Position numbers and translations under genes: made by a program. From Alphaproteobacteria bacterium (GTDB taxonomy: Bacteria > Pseudomonadota > Alphaproteobacteria > Sphingomonadales > Sphingomonadaceae), in assembly GCA_018970445.1 (NCBI GenBank), contig JAGWWF010000001.1:124001-188000 (forward strand): a DNA stretch of 64,000 nucleotides, written 5' to 3'. The notes below the pieces were generated by a model, which saw only the letters and a list, made by a program, of their open reading frames with translations, was not told the DNA's origin and searched no databases. Positions 32,457 to 41,660 of the stretch are shown here, piece by piece. Every line of letters starts with the position of its first letter. The first letter of the stretch is position 1.

Positions 32457-34553
32457 ATGGCCAGGCGGCGGCGGTTCGCCCTGCTGGTGGCCGCGCTGCC
32501 CCTTGCCCCGGCAGCCGCCGAAACCCCGCTGGCCGTGTCCCGCGTGTGGAGCGTGGGCGCGCAGCCAAAGCTGGCCGGCTGGCTGGCCGATCGCGCCGCA
32601 CTGGATGTGACGGCATCGCTGTGGTGGCTGGATCCCGATGCCCGCGATGCCGGCGGCCCGGCAACGCTGGCCACGCCCTTGCGCGCCGCGCCGGGCTGGC
32701 TGGCGCTGGCCGCCCCCGGCAATGGCACACTGGCCCTGATCACTCGGCATGGCCTTGCCCGGCCCGAACTGCGCATCAACGGCATCGCCCTGCCGGGGCA
32801 GGCGGCGCTGCTGCCGGCGCTGGGCGATGCCGATCTGCTGCTGGCCGAACCGGCCGGTGGCACGGCGGCCAGCACGCTGTCGCTGGATCTACGGCGGCCG
32901 GAACGGCGGCTGGCCGGCGCCGGCGAATTTGCCGCCGGCGGGCTGGGCAGCCGGCAATTGTTGGGCCGGCTGGATGTGCCGCTGGCCAAGGGCGTGGCGG
33001 TGGCGCTGGGCGGCCAGTGGCAGCATGATCTGGGCTGGCTGGCCAATGTTTCGACCGGCGAACGGTTGAACCGCGGCCAGCGCGCCGGCCTGTCGGCGCT
33101 GGCCGATCTTGATCTGGCCCCCGGCCTGCGCTGGGCGCTTTCGGCCAGTTTTCACCGCAGCGATGCCGGCAATCTGCCGGCCAGCCCGTGTCGCCCGCTG
33201 GAGCCGGCCCGATGCGATGGCCGCTTCACCGCCAGCCCGGCCACCAGCCGGCTGGCCGCGGCGGCCCCCGGCCTGTGGGGGCCGATCAGCGCCGATCTGG
33301 CCCGGCAACCGCTGGGCCAGCGGCTGGATCTGATCCTCTATGGCTCGCAGCTGGCATGGCAGGCCGGCCGCTTCAGCCTGGCGCTGGCCAATGGCTTTGC
33401 CCGGCAGAGCGGGCGGCTGGGGCTGGATCTGGCCGGCAGCGGGCAGGTGGCGCGGCAGACGGCCACCAGCCAGCAGCATCGGCTGGAACTGGTGGCCGAT
33501 TACAATCTGCTGCGGCTGGGGCTGGAAGCCGGCATCACCAGCGACCGCGACACGCGGGCAGCGGCCGACACCGCCGATGTGGGCGGCCCCGCTGCCCGCA
33601 TCATTGCCGATCGGCGCATCGGCCAGCAGCAGATCAGCCGCCAGATCGCGGCGCGGGCCAGCGTGCAGGCCACGGGCCGGCTGGAACTGGCCGGCCGCAT
33701 CGCCCTGAACGATGCCACGGCAATGCTGGATGTGGCCGATCGCCGGCCGGCCTGCGCGCCGTGCCTTGTGGTGCCCGGCACCGCCCGCCAGCGCGCACAG
33801 CTGCTGACCGGCGAAGCCAGCGCCGGACTGGCGCTGGGCGAAGCCCTGTTGTTCGTGCGCAGCGCCCGCACCGCCCGGCTGCCGGGCTGGAACCTGCTGG
33901 CGCGCAGCAGCGCCGAACTGGCCGCCCTGCCCCTTGAACGCGGCTGGCATCACGAAGCCGGGGTGAAGGGCGATTTCTTCCACGATCATCTGCGCCTGAA
34001 CGCCGCGCTGTTCGTGGATCGCACCCGATCGCCGGTCTCGCCGCTGCTGGGCCTTGATCCTGGCGCTGCAGTGAATCCCGGCACGGCAATGATGCGCAAC
34101 CATGGTCTGGATGTCTGGGCCAGCATCAGGCCGCTGTTCGCCCTGGAACTGGCGGCCAGCCTGGCCCTGCAGCAGGCGCGCTGGCAGGGGGCGGCGCCAG
34201 CGGGCGGGCCGCCGCGGCCGCTGTTTGCCCCCGATGCCAGCGCCAGCCTGGCCGCCGCCTGGCACCAGCCGCTGCCCGGCGCCGGGGCCGATCTGGTGCC
34301 ACGGCTGGCGGCGCGCTGGCGCAGCGCCATGCCGGTGGCGGCCGCCAGCATCGCGCAGGCGCCCGGCGGCATGGCCCCGGCCGGCTGGCAGATCGATGCC
34401 GCCCTGCAGCTGGACATCAGCGAGGGCGGCTGGCTGGTCAGCCTGGAATGCGACAATTGCCTGGATGCCACCATGGTGGATGGCGCGGTGGCGGGTGCCA
34501 CCACGCTGAACCGGCCGCGCTGGTGGCAGCTGCGGTTCCTGCGGCGTTTCTGA
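32457..34553 (+). CDS. TonB-receptor-like outer-membrane barrel with short, degenerate plug
   Basis: The 698-residue exported protein ends in an outer-membrane signature (WWQLRFLRRF, aromatic last residue). It is built of alternating beta-strand patterns from about residue 150 onward, like a TonB-dependent receptor barrel. The plug is reduced to roughly residues 25-145. Only faint relics of the plug are recognisable, such as PELRINGIALPGQ and STLSLDLRRPE, and no TonB box is evident. It has unusually high Ala, Leu and Gly. It starts 2 bp after bamE, so it is probably co-expressed. The ligand is unknown, and whether it still couples to TonB is doubtful. Confidence 0.68.
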   Translation: MARRRRFALLVAALPLAPAAAETPLAVSRVWSVGAQPKLAGWLADRAALDVTASLWWLDPDARDAGGPATLATPLRAAPGWLALAAPGNGTLALITRHGLARPELRINGIALPGQAALLPALGDADLLLAEPAGGTAASTLSLDLRRPERRLAGAGEFAAGGLGSRQLLGRLDVPLAKGVAVALGGQWQHDLGWLANVSTGERLNRGQRAGLSALADLDLAPGLRWALSASFHRSDAGNLPASPCRPLEPARCDGRFTASPATSRLAAAAPGLWGPISADLARQPLGQRLDLILYGSQLAWQAGRFSLALANGFARQSGRLGLDLAGSGQVARQTATSQQHRLELVADYNLLRLGLEAGITSDRDTRAAADTADVGGPAARIIADRRIGQQQISRQIAARASVQATGRLELAGRIALNDATAMLDVADRRPACAPCLVVPGTARQRAQLLTGEASAGLALGEALLFVRSARTARLPGWNLLARSSAELAALPLERGWHHEAGVKGDFFHDHLRLNAALFVDRTRSPVSPLLGLDPGAAVNPGTAMMRNHGLDVWASIRPLFALELAASLALQQARWQGAAPAGGPPRPLFAPDASASLAAAWHQPLPGAGADLVPRLAARWRSAMPVAAASIAQAPGGMAPAGWQIDAALQLDISEGGWLVSLECDNCLDATMVDGAVAGATTLNRPRWWQLRFLRRF

Positions 34554-34569
34554 TCGGCGCGTGGCACGA

Positions 34570-34587
34570 ATGTCACGATGCTGTCAC
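34570..34587 (+). promoter_or_regulatory. Weak Pho-box-like direct repeat upstream of the SWIB gene
   Basis: ATGTCAC-GATG-CTGTCAC has the 7-4-7 spacing of a Pho box (consensus CTGTCAT-N4-CTGTCAT). It is 133 bases before the SWIB start and no clear -10 follows at the expected distance, so support is weak. Confidence 0.3.
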
Positions 34588-34720
34588 TTTGGCGGCCTGC
34601 CACGGGCTTTCACGCATTTTGCGCTTGCGCTGCCGCGGCGAAGCCCGCTTTAAGCCTGTCATCAGGGTCAATCTGATGTGAACGGCTGCGCAGCGGCCAG
34701 AAACAACGAAGGGGACTGGA

Positions 34721-34993
34721 ATGGCCAAGGACGCCAAGCCCGCGGGCAAGAAGATGGATGCGTTGATGAAGCCGCTGACGCCGCAGGGCCCGCTGGTGGC
34801 CATCGTGGGCGGCGACCCGCTGCCGCGCGGCCAGGTGGTTGCCAAGGTGTGGGATTATATCCGCAAGCATGATCTGCAAAAGCCGACCGACAAGCGCGTG
34901 ATCCTGGCCGATGCCAATCTGAAGCTGCTGTTTGGCAAGGATGAATGTTCGATGTTCGAAATGAACAAGTTCATCTCTGCCTATCTGAAATAA
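34721..34993 (+). CDS. Stand-alone SWIB/MDM2-domain protein
   Basis: The 90-residue protein consists almost wholly of a SWIB domain: MDALMKPLTPQGPLVAIVGG, LPRGQVVAKVWDYIRKHDLQKPTDKRVILADANLKLLFGKDECSMFEMNKFISAYLK. SWIB domains are best known from eukaryotic chromatin-remodelling complexes. Bacterial copies occur alone or fused to topoisomerase I, probably in DNA-associated roles. ATG 34721 follows CGAAGGGGACTGG. The gene has its own terminator and so is likely monocistronic. Confidence 0.92.
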   Translation: MAKDAKPAGKKMDALMKPLTPQGPLVAIVGGDPLPRGQVVAKVWDYIRKHDLQKPTDKRVILADANLKLLFGKDECSMFEMNKFISAYLK

Positions 34994-35016
34994 GCCGCCG
35001 CGAACCGGCGAACATG

Positions 35017-35049
35017 GGGTGTCGCACCATCGGGTGCGGCACCCTTTTT
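35017..35049 (+). terminator. Rho-independent terminator of the SWIB gene
   Basis: GGGTGTCGCACC / GGTGCGGCACCC forms a 12-bp stem with one G-T pair and an ATCG loop, followed by TTTTT. It starts 23 bases after the SWIB stop. The T-run abuts the stop of the convergent transporter gene. Confidence 0.88.
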
Positions 35050-35942
35050 CATGGGGCGTCGGTTCTGGGCCGGGCCGGCAGCCGCGCCACCACCAGCGCC
35101 GCCACCACCAGGCCGGCGCCCAGCAGTTCGGCCGGGCCGGGCACTTCGCCAAAGCGCACCGCGCCGATGAAGGCGCTGATCGCCGGCTGCACCAGCAGCG
35201 CCAGCCCGACCACCAGCGGCGACAGGTGGCGCACGGCATAGACGATCAGCCCCTGGCCGATCACCTGGCTGCCGATGGCCAGCGCCAGCACCGGCGTCCA
35301 GTCGTGCGGCCAGAAGCGTCCGGCCAGCGCCAGTGGCAACAGCGCCAGCGCCGAGGCCGCAGTGGCCAGCGCCAGCGCCGGAAACGCCTCCAGCCGGCCG
35401 CGCAGCCGTTCGATGGCGATCAGATAGATGGTGTAGAACAGGGCCGCCGCCAGGCACAGCAGATCGCCGGCGAGGTGGCGCGGCGACAGTTCGGCACTGC
35501 GCCCGACCAGCAGGGCCACGCCGGCCGCCGCCGTGGCCAGCGCCCACCATTGCGGCCGCGCCAACCGCTGGCCCAGCACGACCAGGCCATAGAGCGGCAG
35601 CAGGAAGGTGGCGGCATTGGCCAGCAGCGTGGCATTGGCCAGCGTGGTGCGCATGATGCCCAGATGCCACACGGCCAGATCGGCGGCAAAGGCGAGGCCG
35701 GCCAGCAACGCCAGCGCCAGACCGCGCCCACCGGCCGCGCCCAGCCCGCGCCCGGCCGGCGCGCGCAGGGCCAGCAGCAGCAGGAAGGGCACCGCCAGGC
35801 CCTGCCGCCAGAAGGCCGAAGCCAGCGGCGCGACATCGGCCAGCCGCACCAGCCATGGCCCGAAGGCCAGACAGGCCGATCCGGCCAGCATGGCGGGAAA
35901 GGCCAGCCGGCCAGCCGTTTGCGACGGATTGAGACTGCCCAT
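35049..35942 (-). CDS. EamA/DMT-superfamily transporter
   Basis: This 297-residue inner-membrane protein has two EamA repeats and about ten helices; the second repeat starts near residue 155 (LAGDLLCLAAALFYTIYLI). Typical segments are ASAFWRQGLAVPFLLLLAL and AIGSQVIGQGLIVYAVRHLSPLVVGLALLVQPAISA. The substrate is unknown. ATG 35942 lies 63 bp downstream of the tRNA-Thr 3' end on the same strand. No terminator is visible between them, so read-through from the tRNA promoter is possible. Confidence 0.88.
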   Translation of the reverse strand: MGSLNPSQTAGRLAFPAMLAGSACLAFGPWLVRLADVAPLASAFWRQGLAVPFLLLLALRAPAGRGLGAAGGRGLALALLAGLAFAADLAVWHLGIMRTTLANATLLANAATFLLPLYGLVVLGQRLARPQWWALATAAAGVALLVGRSAELSPRHLAGDLLCLAAALFYTIYLIAIERLRGRLEAFPALALATAASALALLPLALAGRFWPHDWTPVLALAIGSQVIGQGLIVYAVRHLSPLVVGLALLVQPAISAFIGAVRFGEVPGPAELLGAGLVVAALVVARLPARPRTDAP

Positions 35943-36005
35943 CAGCCGGGCTTAGGACATTGCGGGCGGCGTGTCAGCCAGCACAAGCCATGCGGTTCGG
36001 GGCGG

Positions 36006-36080
<75 letters not shown>

Positions 36081-36117
36081 ACGCCCCGAGCAGACCCGCA
36101 CGCAGGCGGGAAGCGGC

Positions 36118-36146
36118 CCTATGGCCAGTCGATCCCGCACTGTCAA
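36118..36146 (-). promoter_or_regulatory. Promoter of tRNA-Thr
   Basis: On the minus strand TTGACA and CATAGG are separated by 17 bases. The -35 is a perfect consensus. The predicted transcript start lies about 30 bases before the mature tRNA 5' end. Confidence 0.65.
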
Positions 36147-36184
36147 GCACTGACGCGGCGGCGGTGTTGCGCTATACCGCCGCC

Positions 36185-36349
36185 ATGACGGGCAACAGTG
36201 ACAGAACGGGCGACCAGTCGGGCAAGGCCCAGCGCGCACAGCGGCTGGCAGCGGCGCTGCGCGACAATCTGAGGAAGCGCAAGGGGCTGGGGGATCGTGC
36301 CGATCCGCTGGTGGATCAGCACCCCGCCAGCCCTGCGAAACCCGATTGA
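36185..36349 (+). CDS. Small basic hypothetical protein
   Basis: This is a 54-residue charged protein whose core GKAQRAQRLAAALRDNLRKRKGLGD resembles short, uncharacterised alphaproteobacterial proteins with a (K/R)AxRLAxALRxNLRRRK pattern. No function is known. The track ORF begins at 35960 but that part is antisense to tRNA-Thr. ATG 36185 is the first start beyond the tRNA promoter. It ends 10 bp before the convergent glutathione peroxidase stop. Confidence 0.6.
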   Translation: MTGNSDRTGDQSGKAQRAQRLAAALRDNLRKRKGLGDRADPLVDQHPASPAKPD

Positions 36350-36359
36350 GCCCAGGCCC

Positions 36360-36911
36360 TTATCCCTTGGCGGCCAGCGCCTTCTGCACCGCGGCCGTCA
36401 CTTCCGGCGCGGTTGGCGTGATCTTGGTGCCGAAGGCGGCGATCAGGCGGCCATCCTTGCCGATCAGATATTTGTGGAAATTCCACTGCGGTGTGTTGGC
36501 TTCGCCCAGGGTGGCGGCGGCCCATTTGTAGACCGGGATCGCCTTGGCGCCCTTGACCACGGCCTTTTCGGCCATCGGGAACTTGATGCCGAACTTGCTT
36601 TCGCAGAACTGCTTCACTTCGCCGTTGCTGGCAAATTCCTGATCGCCAAAATCGCCCGACGGCACGCCAACGACGGTGAAGCCCTTGGCCTTGTACCCAT
36701 CGTGCAGGGCCTGGAGGCCTTCATATTGCGGGGTGAAACCGCACATGGAGGCGGTGTTGACCAGCAGCACCACCTTGCCCTTGTATTGCGCCATCGGCAT
36801 CGGCTTGCCATCGATGGTCTTCAGGGTGAACTGGTGCAGGCTTTGCGGCGCCGGTGCGGCGGCCACCAGCGCGCCCAGCGCAGCGGCGGCCAGGGTGATC
36901 TGCTTCATCAT
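36360..36911 (-). CDS. Exported glutathione peroxidase family protein (Cys type)
   Basis: The 183-residue thiol peroxidase has an N-terminal signal-like segment (ITLAAAALGALVAAAPAP), so it probably acts in the periplasm; most bacterial homologues are cytoplasmic. The peroxidatic Cys sits in NTASMCGFTPQY. The tetrad partners are in VPSGDFGDQEF and PQWNFHKYLI. A second Cys (VKQFCESKFGIKFPM) could serve as the resolving residue, suggesting thioredoxin-type reduction. ATG 36911 follows GGGAG; 36908 is the alternative. Confidence 0.9.
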   Translation of the reverse strand: MMKQITLAAAALGALVAAAPAPQSLHQFTLKTIDGKPMPMAQYKGKVVLLVNTASMCGFTPQYEGLQALHDGYKAKGFTVVGVPSGDFGDQEFASNGEVKQFCESKFGIKFPMAEKAVVKGAKAIPVYKWAAATLGEANTPQWNFHKYLIGKDGRLIAAFGTKITPTAPEVTAAVQKALAAKG

Positions 36912-36990
36912 CTCGTGTCTCCCGTCGGTGAATTGCAGGGGCAATACCACGCCGCGGCCCGGCTGCGAAGGTGAAGGGTGACGCAGGCCC

Positions 36991-38787
36991 TCACAACGGC
37001 GCGCACGCCTGCGCCAGCCAGGCCTGATCGGCGGCATCGCTGATCAGCGGGCCGATTTCGGCGGCCACGCGGGCGTGATAGGCGTTCCACCATTGGCGCT
37101 CATCGGGCGTGAGCAGCGCCAGATCGACCAGCCGCCGATCGATGGGGGCCAGCGTGAGTTCGCGGAACCCCAGCAGGTCGCGTTCCGCCCCCGGTGCCTC
37201 GCGGCTTTCGACCAGCACGAGATTTTCGATGCGGATGCCATATTCGCCGGTCTTGTAATAGCCCGGCTCGTTGGACAGGATCATGCCCGGCTGCAACGGT
37301 TCATCGCCGCCCGGCTGCGCCGACCAGGCCGCCGCGATGCGCTGCGGCCCTTCGTGCACCGAAAGATAGCTGCCGACGCCATGCCCGGTGCCATGGTTGT
37401 AATCCAGCCCGGCGGCCCACAGATGCTGGCGCGCCAGCGCATCCAGTTGCACACCCCTGGTGCCGGCCGGAAACAGCGCGCGGGCCAGCGCGATATGGCC
37501 CTTGAGCACGCGGGTGAAGCGGTCCTGCATTTCGGCGGTGGGGGTGCCCACGGCGATGGTGCGCGTCACATCGGTGGTGCCATCACGATACTGGCCGCCC
37601 GAATCGACCAGATAGATGCTGCCCGGCGTGATCGGCCGGTTGGTTTCGGGGCTGACGCGATAATGCGGCAGCGCCGCGTTGGGCCCGGCGGCCGAGATGG
37701 TGTCGAACGACAGATCTTCCAGACTGTTGGTTTCGGCTCGGAACTGGCGCAGCCGTTCCGCAGCCGACAGCTCGTCCAGCCCGCCCCCGGGGGCTTCCCG
37801 GTCAAACCAGGCGAGGAAGCGGGTGAGCGCCGCGCCATCGCGCACATGCGCCGCCACCGTGCCGGCCACCTCCACCCTGTTCTTGATGGCACGCGGCAGC
37901 ACGCAAGGGTCGCGCGCCTCCACCATGCTGGCCCCCCCGGCATCCAGCGCATCGAAGATCGCCGCCACGCAGCTTTGCGGATCGGCGGCAACGCGGCGGC
38001 CGCCAAGGCCCCGCAAGGCCGCTTCGAAATCGCTGCGCGGGCGACAGCGGACATCGGGGCCAAGGTGCGCCAGCAGTGCCGGCGTGATCTTTTCCGGCGC
38101 GGTGAACAGATCGACACTGGCATCGGCATGGACAATGGCAAAGGCCAGCGCCACCGGCGTGCGCGGCACGTCGCGGCCACGCACATTGAGCAGCCAGGCC
38201 ACCGAATCGAGCGCGGCGATCACCACGGCATCGCATTGGCGTTCCGCCAGCCAGGCCGCCAGTTGCCCACGCTTTTCGGCATGGGGCTGGCCGGCAAATT
38301 CATCGCCATGCACCTCGATCGGCGCCAGCGACGGGGCGGGGCGATCGGCCCACACCGCATCGATGGGGTTGGCGGCCACCGCCACCAGTTCGGCGCCCCT
38401 GGCCTTCAGCAGCGCGGCGGTGCCGGCCGCCCAGGCCCGTGTGTGCAGCCACGGATCATAGCCAAGGCGCTGGCCGGCGGCGGCCTGTTCGGCCAGCCAC
38501 TGCGCGGCGCTGGTTTTCGGCACATCCTGATAGCTGAACAGATCGCCCGGCACCTGCTGGCGCACCTGCACCGTGTAGCGGCCATCGGTGAACATGGCGG
38601 CGCTGCCGGCCAGCACCACGGCGCTGCCGGCCGAACCGCCAAAGCCGGTCAGCCAGGCCAGCCGCTGGGCATAATCGCCGACATATTCGCTCATGTGCTC
38701 GTCGGTCAGCGGCACGACAAAGCCATCGAGGCCATCGGCAGCAAGCCGGGCGCGCAACGCGCCGAGCCGGGCAGAGGTGGTGGACAT
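36991..38787 (-). CDS. Xaa-Pro aminopeptidase (M24B, long three-domain form)
   Basis: This 598-residue enzyme releases N-terminal residues preceding proline. It has two creatinase-like N-terminal domains and a C-terminal pita-bread domain with metal ligands in VDSGGQYRDGTTDVTRTI, HGTGHGVGSYLSVHEGP and NEPGYYKTGEYGIRIEN. The length matches the eukaryotic APP1-like group rather than the 440-residue PepP. No signal peptide is seen, so it is cytoplasmic. ATG 38787 begins MSTTSARLGALRARL. It is divergent from the oligopeptidase gene. Confidence 0.93.
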   Translation of the reverse strand: MSTTSARLGALRARLAADGLDGFVVPLTDEHMSEYVGDYAQRLAWLTGFGGSAGSAVVLAGSAAMFTDGRYTVQVRQQVPGDLFSYQDVPKTSAAQWLAEQAAAGQRLGYDPWLHTRAWAAGTAALLKARGAELVAVAANPIDAVWADRPAPSLAPIEVHGDEFAGQPHAEKRGQLAAWLAERQCDAVVIAALDSVAWLLNVRGRDVPRTPVALAFAIVHADASVDLFTAPEKITPALLAHLGPDVRCRPRSDFEAALRGLGGRRVAADPQSCVAAIFDALDAGGASMVEARDPCVLPRAIKNRVEVAGTVAAHVRDGAALTRFLAWFDREAPGGGLDELSAAERLRQFRAETNSLEDLSFDTISAAGPNAALPHYRVSPETNRPITPGSIYLVDSGGQYRDGTTDVTRTIAVGTPTAEMQDRFTRVLKGHIALARALFPAGTRGVQLDALARQHLWAAGLDYNHGTGHGVGSYLSVHEGPQRIAAAWSAQPGGDEPLQPGMILSNEPGYYKTGEYGIRIENLVLVESREAPGAERDLLGFRELTLAPIDRRLVDLALLTPDERQWWNAYHARVAAEIGPLISDAADQAWLAQACAPL

Positions 38788-38861
38788 GACAGGCTGATCC
38801 CTTATTGATACCGCCCCCAGATAGGCCGGGGCCCGCCCCGCCTCAAGCGCAGGATTTCGCC

Positions 38862-40964
38862 ATGAAGGCGCTGATTGCCCTCATCACGCTTGCAACCGCC
38901 TCCGGAGCACTCGCCCAGATGCAGCCCCCGATCGCCGCCACCCGCCCGCACAGCTTCACCCACCATGGAATCACGGTGGAGGATCCCTGGCACTGGCTGA
39001 AGGACCAGAGCTATCCCACCGTCGATGATCCCGACGTGCTGGCCTATCTGAAGGCAGAGAACGCCTATTTCGAAGCGCAGATGGCGCCGCTGGCCGGGCT
39101 GAAGGACCGGATCTATTCCGAGCTGAAGGGCCGGGTGCAGCCCGATGATGCCTCGGTGCCGGTGCCCGATGGCGCGTTTGAATATTGGTGGCAGTTCCGG
39201 CCCGGAGACCAGTATCGCACCTGGCTGCGCCGGCCGCGCGGCGGCGGCGCGGAACAAGTGCTGCTGTCGGAACCGGAACTGGCCAGGGGGCTGGGCTATT
39301 TCCGGCTGGGCGCGCAGGCAGTCAGCCCCGATGGCCGGCTGATCGCCTATGCGACCGACAGCGATGGCAGCGAGCGCTTCACCATCCGCATCCGCGACAT
39401 CGCCACCGGCCAGGATATCGAGACTGTCACCAGGGTGAGCGTGGGCGGCCTGGTGTGGAGCGCGGATTCACGGGCGCTGCTGTGGACTGAGGTGAACGAC
39501 AGCTGGCGGCGCATCAAGGCCCGGTTGCACGTGCTGGGCCAGACCGGCGACGACCGGGTGGTGTATGAGGAAACGCAGGACAAGGGCTTTGGCGTGTCGG
39601 TGGGCCGCAGCCAGGATGGCCGATGGTTCATCATCACCACATCTGATCATGCCACCAGCGAGGTGCGGCTGCTGCCCACCGCCACCCCTGCGGCTGAACC
39701 GATGCTGGTCAAGGCCCGGCAGGACGGCGTTTTCTATGATGTCGATGTGCGGGGGGCAACGCTGTTCATCCGCAGCAATGATCATCATGTGAACTTCCGT
39801 GTCGCCACCGCCAGCCTGGCCAGACCGGACGACTGGGCCACGCTGATCGCCGGTTCGGATCGCGATTACATCACCGGCATCAGCGCCTTTGCCTCGTTTC
39901 TTGCCGTCGAAGGCCGGCGCGACGGGCTGGACCGGATCGTGCTGCGCAGCGATGATGGCCGCGAAACCGAAATCCCCTTCAGCGAAGCCGCCTACACCGC
40001 CAGCATCGGCAACAATCCGGAGCCTGACGCGCCGCTGTTGCGGCTGAGCTATGCCTCCATGGTCACCCCGGCCACCGTCTATGATTATGACGTCAGGGCC
40101 GGCCGGCTGATCAGCCGCAAGGTGCAGGCGGTGCCTTCAGGCTATGACGCCAGCCAGTATGAGAGCCGGCGGCTGTGGATCACCGCCCGTGATGGTGCCC
40201 GCGTGCCGGTGGCCATCGTCTACCGCAAGGGCTTCGCCCCCGATGGCACCGGCAAGCTGCATCTTTATGCCTATGGCGCCTATGGCATCCCCACCATGCC
40301 CGGCTTTTCGGCCAACCGGCTGAGCCTGCTGGATCGCGGCATGGCTTTTGCCATCGCGCAGATCAGGGGGGGCGATGATCTGGGCTATCAATGGTATCTG
40401 GATGGCAAGCTGGCCAAGCGCACCAACACGTTCAATGATTTCGTCGATGTGGCGGCCGGGCTGGTCAAGGCCGGCTGGGCGGCGCCGGGGATGATCTCGG
40501 CCAGTGGCGGTTCGGCCGGCGGGGAGCTGATGGGCGCGGTGATCAACCAGGCACCGCAGCTGTTCCGCGCCGTGGTGGCGCATGTGCCGTTCGTCGATGT
40601 GCTGAACACCATGCTGGATGAAAGCCTGCCGCTGACGCCGGGCGAATGGCCGGAATGGGGCAACCCCATCACATCAAGGGCGGATTTCGAACTGATCCGC
40701 GCCTATTCCCCCTATGATCAGGTGCGCGCGCAGGCCTATCCGCCGCTGATGGTGACGGCCGGGCTGAACGATCCGCGCGTCACCTATTGGGAACCGGCGA
40801 AATGGGTGGCAAAGCTGCGGGCGACAAGGACCGATGCCAACAGCCTGATCTTCAAGACCAACATGGGGGCCGGCCACGGCGGCAAATCCGGGCGGTTCGC
40901 GGCGCTGGAGGAACTGGCGGAGGAATATGCCTTCATCCTGGGCCAGTTCGGTATCGACGACTGA
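38862..40964 (+). CDS. Exported S9A-family oligopeptidase (oligopeptidase B-like)
   Basis: The 700-residue serine peptidase has a signal peptide (MKALIALITLATASGALAQ). A seven-bladed propeller domain follows (HHGITVEDPWHWLKD onward), then an alpha/beta-hydrolase domain. The catalytic Ser is in SASGGSAGGELMG, with the Asp in TAGLNDPRVTYWEPAKW and the His in NMGAGHGGKSGRF. Oligopeptidase B cleaves short peptides after basic residues; that specificity is inferred from family resemblance. ATG 38862 follows GCGCAGGA. Its stop overlaps the thioesterase start (TGATG). Confidence 0.92.
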   Translation: MKALIALITLATASGALAQMQPPIAATRPHSFTHHGITVEDPWHWLKDQSYPTVDDPDVLAYLKAENAYFEAQMAPLAGLKDRIYSELKGRVQPDDASVPVPDGAFEYWWQFRPGDQYRTWLRRPRGGGAEQVLLSEPELARGLGYFRLGAQAVSPDGRLIAYATDSDGSERFTIRIRDIATGQDIETVTRVSVGGLVWSADSRALLWTEVNDSWRRIKARLHVLGQTGDDRVVYEETQDKGFGVSVGRSQDGRWFIITTSDHATSEVRLLPTATPAAEPMLVKARQDGVFYDVDVRGATLFIRSNDHHVNFRVATASLARPDDWATLIAGSDRDYITGISAFASFLAVEGRRDGLDRIVLRSDDGRETEIPFSEAAYTASIGNNPEPDAPLLRLSYASMVTPATVYDYDVRAGRLISRKVQAVPSGYDASQYESRRLWITARDGARVPVAIVYRKGFAPDGTGKLHLYAYGAYGIPTMPGFSANRLSLLDRGMAFAIAQIRGGDDLGYQWYLDGKLAKRTNTFNDFVDVAAGLVKAGWAAPGMISASGGSAGGELMGAVINQAPQLFRAVVAHVPFVDVLNTMLDESLPLTPGEWPEWGNPITSRADFELIRAYSPYDQVRAQAYPPLMVTAGLNDPRVTYWEPAKWVAKLRATRTDANSLIFKTNMGAGHGGKSGRFAALEELAEEYAFILGQFGIDD

Positions 40965-41383
40965 TGCCGGCCCCGGCCGATCGCCACCGTTTTTCCATGC
41001 TGGTCAGCGTGCAGCCGGCCGACATTGATGAACTGGGGCATGTCAACAACATCGCCTATCTGCGCTGGGTGCAGGATATTGCCACCGCGCACTGGCGCAG
41101 CGTCGCCCCGCCCGAACAGGTGGCGGCCCATGTCTGGGTCGTCACCAGGCACGAGATCGATTATCTGAAGCAGACGCTGGCGGGCGAAACATTGTGCATC
41201 ACCACCTGGGTGGGCACGCCCAAGGGGGCCCGCTTTGATCGCCATGTCGAGATCTGCGGGCCCGAAGGCGATGTGCGCGCCCGCGCGCTGACCACCTGGG
41301 CGCTGCTGGACGCCGCCACCGGCCGGCTGGTGCGGGTGCGGGCCGATATCGCCGCGCCGTTCATGGCCCCCGCAGCAGGGTGA
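40964..41383 (+). CDS. Hotdog-fold acyl-CoA thioesterase (4HBT family)
   Basis: This 139-residue single hotdog domain carries the catalytic-region motif VQPADIDELGHVNNIAYLRW and the later strand set ETLCITTWVGTPKGARFDRHVEI. Family members hydrolyse acyl-CoA or acyl-ACP. It overlaps the oligopeptidase stop by one base and is probably expressed with it. The last 23 bases overlap a convergent small membrane-protein gene. Confidence 0.9.
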   Translation: MPAPADRHRFSMLVSVQPADIDELGHVNNIAYLRWVQDIATAHWRSVAPPEQVAAHVWVVTRHEIDYLKQTLAGETLCITTWVGTPKGARFDRHVEICGPEGDVRARALTTWALLDAATGRLVRVRADIAAPFMAPAAG

Positions 41384-41558
41384 ACAGATGCACGGCGGCA
41401 AACAGCGCCGTCGCCACGCCCACAAACGCCAGCCCGTTCCACGGCAGATGCGCGTGCCAGGCCAGCGGCGCACGCCGCCGCGCCCAATCGCCGGCGGCGG
41501 CCAGCGCGGCCAGCGCCAGGCCAAGGGCCAGGCCGATCAGGGTGGTGTGTGCATCCAT
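41361..41558 (-). CDS. Small two-helix membrane protein, uncharacterised
   Basis: The 65-residue product has two clear membrane helices: TTLIGLALGLALAALAAAG and WNGLAFVGVATALFAAVHLFTLL, joined by a short basic loop with RRRAPLAWHAHLP. I do not recognise the family. The hydrophobic pattern, ATG start and fit between neighbours support a real gene. Its 3' end overlaps the thioesterase by 23 bases on the opposite strand. Confidence 0.55.
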   Translation of the reverse strand: MDAHTTLIGLALGLALAALAAAGDWARRRAPLAWHAHLPWNGLAFVGVATALFAAVHLFTLLRGP

Positions 41559-41660
41559 GGTGCGGCCTTGGCAGGCGGTTCAGACTAAGGCAATGTCCGG
41601 CATTGCACGCAGCGGCTTCGCGCCATACCCACAGCCAGACCCCCAACGGAGACTGACCCG

